Source: Haloferula sp. BvORR071 (lineage in GTDB: Bacteria; Verrucomicrobiota; Verrucomicrobiia; Verrucomicrobiales; Akkermansiaceae). From it: DNA of 64,000 nucleotides. Where the stretch lies: NCBI RefSeq assembly GCF_000739615.1, contig NZ_BATP01000059.1, forward strand, positions 62,001 through 126,000. Reading direction: 5' to 3'. Shown here in pieces: positions 52,862 to 59,891 of this stretch (position 1 is its first letter; each line of letters begins with the position of its first letter). The notes beneath the pieces were generated by a model. The model was not told the DNA's origin, ran no database searches, and saw only the letters and a program-made list of their open reading frames with translations. The translations under genes and the position numbers were made by a program.

Positions 52862-54595
52862 ATGCAATTCGACGATTTCGAGGAACCGAACTCTTTCCGT
52901 GAGGAGCCGTACCCTTGGTCCGACCTCGAAGGCTGGGAGGACTTCTGGAACGAGGTCCGATCGGTTTACTCGATGGAACACCTCAGGCTTGTACTAGGGG
53001 TCCATCTCAGAGCCGGCGAGGCCGAAACATGGTCAGACGTGGTGGGGTTCGTGTCTCATTTCCTGACCGGGCAGGTTGTGAATCTGGGTGCTGCTAGAGA
53101 GTGGTTCCAAGAGCGGCTGATACAGGACCAAGCGCTCTGTGCGAAGGACAACGCGGGGACGTGTGACTCAATCATCGCACCACTCTGTGAGGCGATCACT
53201 GAAGGAGCTACATCGATGCCAGCCAGCCTGGCCGCGGATTCGCCCGGCACGGAAACGAGTGAAAAAATCACCGCCATAGAACCGGAACCGGAAAAGTCAC
53301 CGACATGGAATGGGAAAAAATCACCGACATGGAGCGAGGAAGAATCACCGTCCGACCAAGTACCAGTGGGGTTGTGGTTGGTGGTGGATCGTGAAGATTT
53401 AGAGAAGCGTTTGCGGCGATTCCAGCAAGGCGAGTGGTGTACGCGCGTAAGACTCAGCGGGCTGCTGCTGTTGATCGGCTTCATCGCGGCCAACACGACT
53501 CGACGCGGATTTTCCGTATCGGCAAACTTGGCTCAAAGCTACATCTCGGCGATCAAGCGGGCCCGATCGAGAACCACAATTCGCGAGCCCTTGGCGGTGC
53601 TAGAAAAGATCGGCGTGATCGAAATGGTTCGGGAGGCGGTGTTCGGGAAACACACCTGTAGTTCGGCGGCCTACCGGATCCCGGCTTCCTTGCTTAAGAA
53701 GAAGAGGCGGGGAGCGATCGTGGTGACTCCCAATTTGGAAGCTAAGCTTGCCATGGCAGAGCCTCGCAAGGAGCGCCGCTTGAGCGCGAAGCAACCATGG
53801 AGGGCACGACTCCGTGTAACGCTCGGGAGGGTGAGCTTGTCGGCAGCGTGTGAGAGACTCGCACTAGAGCTCGTTCTTGAGAAGCCGGCGGGGGCGAAGG
53901 GCGTGAAGCGCGTCTTGGAGATTTTGAAGGGGGCGATCCCCGCCAAGGTTGGCGCCGATCAAGCCGGGCACATCACCACGAGCTTCAGCAACTGCCCCAG
54001 GGAGTTGAAGCCGCACCTCCTCATTGCCGGGGAGGAGGTCGGGCTTTGCGACATCACGGCAGCCCATTTTTGCATATTGCCGCGGGTGATCCGGGACGGG
54101 CTTGAACAAGCCGGGGTGTCCGATTGCTGCGAGGGTGACACGCAAGCCTTGTGGGAGGAACACGGGCGTTTCGTCGAGTTGCTCAGCACCTCCGACCTTT
54201 ACCGAGAGTTCAGTGAGGATCCGCAGTCAGACGCCTCGCGGAGGGCCGCGAAGGAGCGACTTCTGAAGGTTCTGAATTTGAAGACTCAGTGGGCCCGAAA
54301 GGATCCTACCTATCGCCGCTTCCAGGAAAAGTTCCCGCTCATCGTAAAGTTCATTGAACAGGTGAAGCGTCAAGACCATCGGGCGATCCAGGCTCCGCTC
54401 AGGCACTACACCGCCATGGCGGTCAATCGAGCCCTAGTCCGCCTCCAAGAGGCGGGCGTGGATGCCATTCCCGACTCGGACTGCTTGATTTGCCCACAGC
54501 GGCATCGGGACCTCGTTTGCCGCATTTTAGGCAAGGAGATATTCCTTCTATCTGGGGTCCGGTGCATCGTCGGAGGACGAAGGTTCCAGCCTTAG
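52862..54595 (+). CDS. putative replication protein with family-A-polymerase-like motif order
   Basis: 577 residues. Residues 1-170 are acidic with a short internal repeat (KSPTWNGKKSPTWSEEESP). Residues 175-290 are basic and helical, winged-helix-like (LRRFQQGEWCTRVRLSGLLL, SAIKRARSRTTIREPL). The last 230 residues follow a polymerase-like sequence of motifs: FSNCPRELKPHLL, then LCDITAAHFCILP (candidate motif A Asp), RRAAKERLLKVLN, FPLIVKFIEQVKRQDH, and VDAIPDSDCLI (candidate motif C Asp). This order is found in uncharacterised plasmid and integrative-element proteins and recalls family-A DNA polymerases. That reading is by eye and unproven. Lower GC than the chromosome. Confidence 0.6.
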   Translation: MQFDDFEEPNSFREEPYPWSDLEGWEDFWNEVRSVYSMEHLRLVLGVHLRAGEAETWSDVVGFVSHFLTGQVVNLGAAREWFQERLIQDQALCAKDNAGTCDSIIAPLCEAITEGATSMPASLAADSPGTETSEKITAIEPEPEKSPTWNGKKSPTWSEEESPSDQVPVGLWLVVDREDLEKRLRRFQQGEWCTRVRLSGLLLLIGFIAANTTRRGFSVSANLAQSYISAIKRARSRTTIREPLAVLEKIGVIEMVREAVFGKHTCSSAAYRIPASLLKKKRRGAIVVTPNLEAKLAMAEPRKERRLSAKQPWRARLRVTLGRVSLSAACERLALELVLEKPAGAKGVKRVLEILKGAIPAKVGADQAGHITTSFSNCPRELKPHLLIAGEEVGLCDITAAHFCILPRVIRDGLEQAGVSDCCEGDTQALWEEHGRFVELLSTSDLYREFSEDPQSDASRRAAKERLLKVLNLKTQWARKDPTYRRFQEKFPLIVKFIEQVKRQDHRAIQAPLRHYTAMAVNRALVRLQEAGVDAIPDSDCLICPQRHRDLVCRILGKEIFLLSGVRCIVGGRRFQP

Positions 54596-55348
54596 CTGGC
54601 GAGTGCCCCGACCACGCCGACTAGCCTTTGGAACGATCATCCGACCGCAGAGGTGGTTCGGTGGCCCCTTGAATCCATCCTCGTAACCGCGTGCGGTCGG
54701 GCAATATGCACTATGAAGCACCTAATTTGGGCCGAATGAAGGGTTACGCTCGTCGAAAAGTCGTTCACGGGCGCCCGCGCCCCCGCGCGCGAGGGACGGC
54801 CTCGAGCACGGCCGGTCTGGTGAAGGGCAGTTTGCCACCTGCGGACGGTACCAGTGTCCACTTTCCCGCCGCTTTTGCAGACGTCGAAGAATGCAACGGA
54901 ACTTGGTCGAGAAACTGGGCTTTTGGGGCCTTTTGACGCGTCGGGGACATGTGGCCGGCGCACGCGCACCCGCGTGTGTGTGCGTGCGCGCGACGGAGAG
55001 GATTGGGGAGTGGCATTGGGAACCGTGATCGATCGTTCGATGCGTTGCAGGGACCCGCGTGCATCACCTCCAGGAGAGCGGCGGGACGTCGACCTTCTCG
55101 GGCTTCAGCTCGCAGGTGATTCGTCCGGCTCGTGCCACGGCTACCGCATTGAGGCCTCGTGAATCGGTGAGACCGCTCGCCATCGATTTTTGTGGGCTAG
55201 TTGGGTCCAAACAATGGGTTCTCCGTTTTTGGGCCGTCTTCAGCTTTTACTCCGTTCGCTTTTGCCGCTTGGCGAGGGTTCAAGAAACCATGTGATTGTT
55301 TGGACCTTTCGAATTGCCAAGTCCGTTGGCCTCGGCGAGGGTTTTGCG
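54596..55348. other. 750-bp gap with GC hairpin, Z-DNA-prone tract and inverted repeat
   Basis: No gene is convincing. It holds a GC-rich palindromic tract (54770-54795), an alternating purine-pyrimidine run at 54957-54993 that can also pair with itself (GCGCACGCGCAC against GTGTGTGCGTGCGC), and a perfect 12-bp inverted repeat at 55204-55215 and 55295-55306. Its place between a replication-like gene and a recombinase gene is where an origin or a res/att site would be. Confidence 0.5.
55204..55306. repeat. perfect 12-bp inverted repeat ahead of the recombinase gene
   Basis: GGTCCAAACAAT at 55204-55215 and its exact complement ATTGTTTGGACC at 55295-55306, 79 bases apart. The second arm ends 42 bases before the recombinase start. 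It could bind the recombinase or a regulator, or form a stem in RNA. Confidence 0.7.
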
Positions 55349-55975
55349 GTGGAAGTCCCCGTCTGCATACTGGTTCGAGTCTCAACCGATGAGCAGAACA
55401 ACGCCCGGCAGGTTTCCGAGCTGGAGGCAGTAGCTGAACGCCATGGCTGGAAGGTCGTGGAGGTGATCCGAGAAGATGGGGTAGGTGGGAGCAGTCGCAT
55501 CCGGCCCGGGCTTGCGCGAGCGCTACACTTGGCGGAGAGCAAGCTTGTGCGGAAGGTGATGGTGCACGAGGTTTCAAGGTTATCCCGACATCCAGCGGTA
55601 CTCCACGACGCGGTGGAGCGCCTAAATGAGGCCGGGGTTTCGCTCTATTGGCACTCACAGGCCGCCGAGACCCTCTTGCCTAGCGGGAAGCGCAATCCGG
55701 CTACGGGCATGATGTTGGCGATTCTGGGCGAAATGGCGCGCTACGAGAAAGAGAACCTGGTAGAGCGAATCCACTCCGGGCTTGCCGAGGCACGGCGGAG
55801 AGGTCGGAGGCTGGGACGTCCCGAAGGAACAACGCTTTCAGCTGCCGATCTTCTGGCCAAACACGAGGATATTGTGAGGGCCCTCCGGGCGGGCAAGCCT
55901 CTACGAGATATCGCAGCTCGAACAAAGAAGGGTTTGAGCACGGTGAAGCGCGTTAAGGCGGCTCTCGTCGGCTGA
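55349..55975 (+). CDS. serine recombinase (resolvase/invertase family)
   Basis: 208 residues from a GTG at 55349, chosen because it puts the catalytic serine at S12 (LVRVSTDEQN) as in resolvases; the frame is open back to 55190. The domain continues with EVIREDGVGGSSRIRPGL, VMVHEVSRLSRHP (Arg pair), GMMLAILGEMARYEKENLVERI (E helix). A C-terminal HTH follows (GRPEGTTLSAADLLAKH, LRDIAARTKKGLSTVKRVK). Small serine recombinases act on paired res or inverted sites, so it may resolve or flip this element. Last gene of the island on the plus strand. Confidence 0.9.
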   Translation: MEVPVCILVRVSTDEQNNARQVSELEAVAERHGWKVVEVIREDGVGGSSRIRPGLARALHLAESKLVRKVMVHEVSRLSRHPAVLHDAVERLNEAGVSLYWHSQAAETLLPSGKRNPATGMMLAILGEMARYEKENLVERIHSGLAEARRRGRRLGRPEGTTLSAADLLAKHEDIVRALRAGKPLRDIAARTKKGLSTVKRVKAALVG

Positions 55976-56044
55976 TCTCAGGCTTTGGTCTGTCGACTGC
56001 AGCACGCCCATTTGATTTCTCGGCGCTTGCGAGTGCGGACCAGA

Positions 56045-56581
56045 TCACGAGATTCGAAGGAGGCCGGATTGGACGACCCGCGCTCTGAGTCCACCGCGGA
56101 AATCGGACTTGAGGAATTGCTCAGCGCCAGGAGCAATAACCCGATCCATCCATTCGCAGGGGATGCACTCCTGCGCGCCTTCGAACTCCACGCCTTGGAA
56201 GCGGAAGCGCTTGCCCAGCCAATGGCGGAGATTGACGCCTTCGACTATCAAGTTGCGACGGAAGATGGATGCTGGAAGCTTGGGTAGCTTGAATTGCTCG
56301 CGGATCTGCTGGACCACACGCAGGTCAAAGAAGGTGACCTGTCCGCGGGCATTCGGGCGTTTGTTGAAGTAGCGGTCACCGCGCAAGCCCATCGCCGCGA
56401 CGCATTCGACCTCCGAGAGGGAGTTGATGCCATGCTGCATGCGCCCTTCGCCTTGCCGGCCCCAGTAGTCGTGGCCGGAGGAAGTGTAGATGTGAATCAG
56501 CCGGGCATTCCAAATGGGAGGGGCGCCAGAGCGGCCTGGCTCGGCTTCTGGAGTGTCAGGAGATGAAGTGGAGTCTTCCAT
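56045..56581 (-). CDS. MOSC-domain protein
   Basis: 178 residues. A polar leader of 25 residues is followed by a MOSC beta fold: ARLIHIYTSSGHDYWG, GLRGDRYF, QVTFFDLRVVQQI, LPASIFRRNLIVEGVNL, GVEFEGAQECIPCEWM (the conserved Cys) and LRARVVQSGLLRI. MOSC proteins carry a sulfur on the conserved Cys, in molybdenum-cofactor sulfuration or reduction of N-hydroxylated compounds. It is a housekeeping-type gene just outside the island, in the opposite direction. Confidence 0.85.
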   Translation of the reverse strand: MEDSTSSPDTPEAEPGRSGAPPIWNARLIHIYTSSGHDYWGRQGEGRMQHGINSLSEVECVAAMGLRGDRYFNKRPNARGQVTFFDLRVVQQIREQFKLPKLPASIFRRNLIVEGVNLRHWLGKRFRFQGVEFEGAQECIPCEWMDRVIAPGAEQFLKSDFRGGLRARVVQSGLLRIS

Positions 56582-56831
56582 GTCGGCGTCTGCGAAAGGG
56601 GAGGGGCAGCGGTCCTCGACTGACAGCGTGGTGGTGTGGACAGCAAGGGAAAAGCGGTCGAGAAAGCCTTGAGCTCTCGATAGCCGGCGCGAGGTCCGGG
56701 CATTGTGCGCGGTCTAGCAGCTGGCTCCCGGAAAAAACCGGGGCAACATCAGAAGCGGCCTTGCGCGCAACCTCTTTCGGGCCGACCGGACAGCCGATCT
56801 TCGTCGTTTGGCTAACTTTCCTCCTACCCTT

Positions 56832-58640
56832 ATGCCTCCCCAAGTGAACCTCGCCATTATTGGCAGCGGCCCTTCGGCAATCTACCTCCTCAAACATTTA
56901 CTGGATGAAGGAAAGTTTTTGAAGCGGTGGCTCGCCAGCATCTCGGTGTTCGAGAAGAGCCAGCTCACGGGCATGGGGATGCCCTACAACCCGCTGACGA
57001 CCGACCGCTTTAACTTGGCGAACATCTCTTCCGAGGAATTGCCCGAACTGCCCGTCCCGATGGTGGACTGGCTCGAAAGCCTGGACCAGGAGGACCTGCG
57101 GGGCTTGGGTTTAGAGGGAGAGGAGATCAGCGCTGAAAAGATCTACCCTCGGCTCGTGCTCGGGCAGTATCTACACTCCCAATACCGGGTGCTGCTGTCC
57201 GGACTCCAAGAGCGGGGGATTCACGTCCGCGAGTTTCCCGGTTGCGAGATCACCGATATCCAGGATCTGCCTGAGGAAGGCGCCGTTCGCCTAGTGACCG
57301 CGAACGGAGGAACCCATTCGTTCGAGAGGGTAGTGATCGCAACCGGCCACTATTGGACAAGCGAAGACCGCCCGGATCGGGGTTACTACGCGTCACCTTG
57401 GCCGATCCGCAAGCTCTTGCCGGGTGAGGGCGAGCATCATGACTTCACAATCGGCACGCTAGGTGCCTCCTTGAGCGCCTTCGATCTGATCACGTCGCTT
57501 GCCCACCGCCACGGTCGGTTCGCGGGAGAGCTTGGAAATCTCTGCTTCGAGCCCAGTCCTGAAGCCCCCAATTTCAAGATCGTCATGCATTCTTTTCACG
57601 GTTGGTTGCCGCATTTGCAGTGGGACCAAGAAGAAGCGATGCGAGTGATCTACCGTCACGTCGGCCGGGAAGTGCTGCTGGGATTGCGGGATCACGAGGG
57701 CTTCCTGAGGCTGGAGACTTACTTCGATGCGGTATGCCGCCCGGCGCTGGCCGACGCCTTCCGCAAGGACGGGATGACCGAAATGGTAGGAAAGCTGGCG
57801 GATCCCCACTTCAAGCTGGCCGACTTGGTGGAAACGATGAGCGACAAGCACGACTATGACAATGCCTTCGAAGGCATGCGCCGGGAGATGACGGAGTCGC
57901 GGCGCTCGGTGCTGGGGCACAAGCCGATCCACTGGAAGGAGGTCATCGATGACCTGATGTATACCTTGAACTTCCACGCCGAGTTGATGCCGGCGGAAGA
58001 TCACCTGAGCTTCCGCAAGACGGTGATGCCATTCCTGATGAACGTCATCGCGGCAATGCCGCTGGAATCTGGCGAGATCCTGCTGGCCCTGTATGATGCG
58101 GGAAAGATCGAGATCATCTCCGGCAAGGCGGTGGTCAACGAAGAGACGGGGAACGATGGCACCACCAGGATCACCATCCATGATGAAGACGGCAGCGAAA
58201 CCACCTCGAACTTCCGCATCTTCGTGGATTGTGGCGGCCAAAAGCCTTTGGAGCTGCCCGACTACCCTTTCCCGAGCTTGGTGAGGGCCGGGGTCGTGAG
58301 CAAAGGGCGGGTCCGTTTCGCTGATTCCTCGGTGATTTCATCCTTGGAGGATGAGGTGCGGGAGCATGTCTTCTCGGACAGGGGCGAGAGCTTTTACCAC
58401 GTCGGCGGCGTGGATATCGATTCCGCATGCCGCTTGATCTCGGCGGATGGTGTTAGCAGCCCCCGAATCGCTGACGTGGCCTTCTCCCACACTTCGGGTC
58501 TACGGCCCTACTCTTACGGCTTGCAGTGTTGCAGCGATACCGTGGCGATTTTTGTTCAGGCCTGGCTGCAGGAACTCCGCAGCAATGGAGAAATCGAGGA
58601 GGACTCCATCGAGCTTTCAAAGCTCTACGAGGAGATCTGA
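56832..58640 (+). CDS. FAD/NAD(P)-binding protein (HpxO/FAD_NAD_binding_9 type)
   Basis: 602 residues from the ATG at 56832 (MPPQVNLAIIGSGPSA); the frame is open back to 56808. The Rossmann motif GSGPSAIYLLKHLL starts at once. Conserved phrases include TGMGMPYNPLTTDRFNLANISSEE, VVIATGHYW, IGTLGASLSAFDLIT (second dinucleotide-binding segment) and FVDCGGQKPLEL. Such flavoproteins appear in many bacteria as uncharacterised oxidoreductases; some are acinetobactin- or hydroxylase-related. Substrate unknown, cytoplasmic. Confidence 0.78.
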   Translation: MPPQVNLAIIGSGPSAIYLLKHLLDEGKFLKRWLASISVFEKSQLTGMGMPYNPLTTDRFNLANISSEELPELPVPMVDWLESLDQEDLRGLGLEGEEISAEKIYPRLVLGQYLHSQYRVLLSGLQERGIHVREFPGCEITDIQDLPEEGAVRLVTANGGTHSFERVVIATGHYWTSEDRPDRGYYASPWPIRKLLPGEGEHHDFTIGTLGASLSAFDLITSLAHRHGRFAGELGNLCFEPSPEAPNFKIVMHSFHGWLPHLQWDQEEAMRVIYRHVGREVLLGLRDHEGFLRLETYFDAVCRPALADAFRKDGMTEMVGKLADPHFKLADLVETMSDKHDYDNAFEGMRREMTESRRSVLGHKPIHWKEVIDDLMYTLNFHAELMPAEDHLSFRKTVMPFLMNVIAAMPLESGEILLALYDAGKIEIISGKAVVNEETGNDGTTRITIHDEDGSETTSNFRIFVDCGGQKPLELPDYPFPSLVRAGVVSKGRVRFADSSVISSLEDEVREHVFSDRGESFYHVGGVDIDSACRLISADGVSSPRIADVAFSHTSGLRPYSYGLQCCSDTVAIFVQAWLQELRSNGEIEEDSIELSKLYEEI

Positions 58641-58677
58641 AGCAATCCCCCTGGGCCTTTCAAAATCCCGAGGCACC

Positions 58678-59040
58678 TCACGGCGGGTCGCATTCCGGGT
58701 GCAGGACAGCGTCGTCGATGCCGTTGAAGAACTCTGCATCGGAAATCGAACTGCGGGGTATCACGGTCGACCTGAAGGTGGCCACGGTGGGACCGCGCGT
58801 GCAGACCAAGTAGTCGCAGGCTGTGGGAAAGATCGCCAAGACCTCCGCAGCCTCCGGCCCGGGAGGATGAGGAACGCCGACCTGCGCCAGATACTCCAGA
58901 CCCTCGAAGCGGTATCGGATTGCAAACAAGGCGGCGGGGGTCAGCGGCTTGCCATATCGCTCGGCACATCCCTTGGCGAGTTCCCGGTAGAACTTCAGCG
59001 CCTGATCACGGTCGGAGAAGCCGGGGACGAAGAACTTCAT
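58678..59040 (-). CDS. hypothetical protein
   Basis: 120 residues, soluble, with a helical start (GFSDRDQALKFYRELAKGCAERYG) and a strand-rich middle (FAIRYRFEGLEYLAQVGVPHP). Its start overlaps the stop of the HD-domain gene by four bases, so they are translated together. Family not recognised. Confidence 0.6.
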   Translation of the reverse strand: MKFFVPGFSDRDQALKFYRELAKGCAERYGKPLTPAALFAIRYRFEGLEYLAQVGVPHPPGPEAAEVLAIFPTACDYLVCTRGPTVATFRSTVIPRSSISDAEFFNGIDDAVLHPECDPP

Positions 59041-59591
59041 GGATCCACGACTCCCTCGGCCCAGGCATCGATGGCAGCGGTGAGCGCAGCCGACGCCCGT
59101 TGGATTTCCGGTTCGGCGGAAGAAGCAAGTTCCAGCGCCTTGCGCGCCGACTTCAAGCGGTCAGTCAGATATTGGGGCGGACCATTGAGATGGTCCAGTG
59201 CATCGGCCATCTTGATCAACCGCGCCTGCCACGGCGCCTGCCTGAGACCCTCCCAGTATTTGCCTTTGTCCGATGAGGGGGACTTTGAAAGCCACTCCAC
59301 CCATTGCGCCACTTTCGGGCCCATGGTCATCGCTAGGCCCTCCCGGGTCAGCGGGGTCTTTTCGAGTGCATCGTGAAGGTAAGCAGCTGAGAGCACCTCG
59401 GCGTCATGGCAACCGAAAACCGCAGAGACCAGCATTGCCACCCGCGCGGGATGGGCGAAGTACGGCATCGGTGATCCGGGAGGATTCTGGCCCTCATGTG
59501 CCTCGGCCGCGATTGCCGCCGCATACTGCCACAGATAGGCCTTGGGCGGCGGGTCCAGCAGCGGGTTCAGGGGTGTAGGGGACTCCTGCAT
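59037..59591 (-). CDS. HD-domain protein of the SpoT/RelA hydrolase kind
   Basis: 184 residues. The HD residues follow the SpoT-like single-domain plan: AAEAHEGQNPPG, MPYFAHPARVAMLV (first His), LSAAYLHDALEKTPLT (HD pair), then LIKMADALDHLNGP (the second Asp). These small alarmone hydrolases break (p)ppGpp or related nucleotides; this one lacks a synthetase. It is between two unknown small genes, all on the minus strand. Confidence 0.75.
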   Translation of the reverse strand: MQESPTPLNPLLDPPPKAYLWQYAAAIAAEAHEGQNPPGSPMPYFAHPARVAMLVSAVFGCHDAEVLSAAYLHDALEKTPLTREGLAMTMGPKVAQWVEWLSKSPSSDKGKYWEGLRQAPWQARLIKMADALDHLNGPPQYLTDRLKSARKALELASSAEPEIQRASAALTAAIDAWAEGVVDP

Positions 59592-59600
59592 GGCAACGAA

Positions 59601-59870
59601 TCAATCGGCGAGCTTGGCGAAATCCTCCCGCCAATCCCGGTTGAACTGGTCCTTGTAGTCAGGATGGAGCGGCCCGAATGCTTCGATGAACTTTTCCGCC
59701 TTGTGCTGCCGAATCTTGAATTGAGGGCGGACGCCGTCTGAATAGACCACCTCGCCCTCGCCCGAATGTTTTTGCCTCCAGGTCCGCAGGTTCTCGGCGA
59801 TCGTCAGATCGTCGGTGGCCTGAGGACCGGACACCTCTTTCTGCTGCTGTTCTGAAAGGTCGCCTGTCAT
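59601..59870 (-). CDS. small hypothetical protein
   Basis: 89 residues, hydrophilic, with a Trp/Lys/Asp-rich C-terminal half (FIEAFGPLHPDYKDQFNRDW). No known domain. It begins the minus-strand trio and lies ten bases before the HD gene. Upstream of it is the 3' end of the catalase gene. Confidence 0.55.
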   Translation of the reverse strand: MTGDLSEQQQKEVSGPQATDDLTIAENLRTWRQKHSGEGEVVYSDGVRPQFKIRQHKAEKFIEAFGPLHPDYKDQFNRDWREDFAKLAD

Positions 59871-59891
59871 GGTTCGAGATGGCTCGAAAGC

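Larger units (their letters stand above)
41485..55975 (+). mobile_element. accessory island beside tRNA-fMet: type I R-M and defence genes, then a plasmid-like module
   Basis: Inferred element. It starts after a tRNA terminator and ends with a serine recombinase. All genes are on the plus strand: hsdR-hsdM-hsdS, FRG, DUF91/5655, DUF488, hypothetical, excisionase-like, DUF3102-like, replication-like, recombinase. Several (FRG, hsdS target domains, 50.9-54.6 kb) are less GC-rich than housekeeping genes on both sides. No flanking direct repeats were found, so the exact borders are unknown, and the defence and replication halves may have arrived separately. Confidence 0.45.

Noticed and set aside
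54637-55162. Short frames on both strands in the gap before the recombinase
   Set aside because: Arg/Pro/Ala-rich translations of GC repeats without conserved features.
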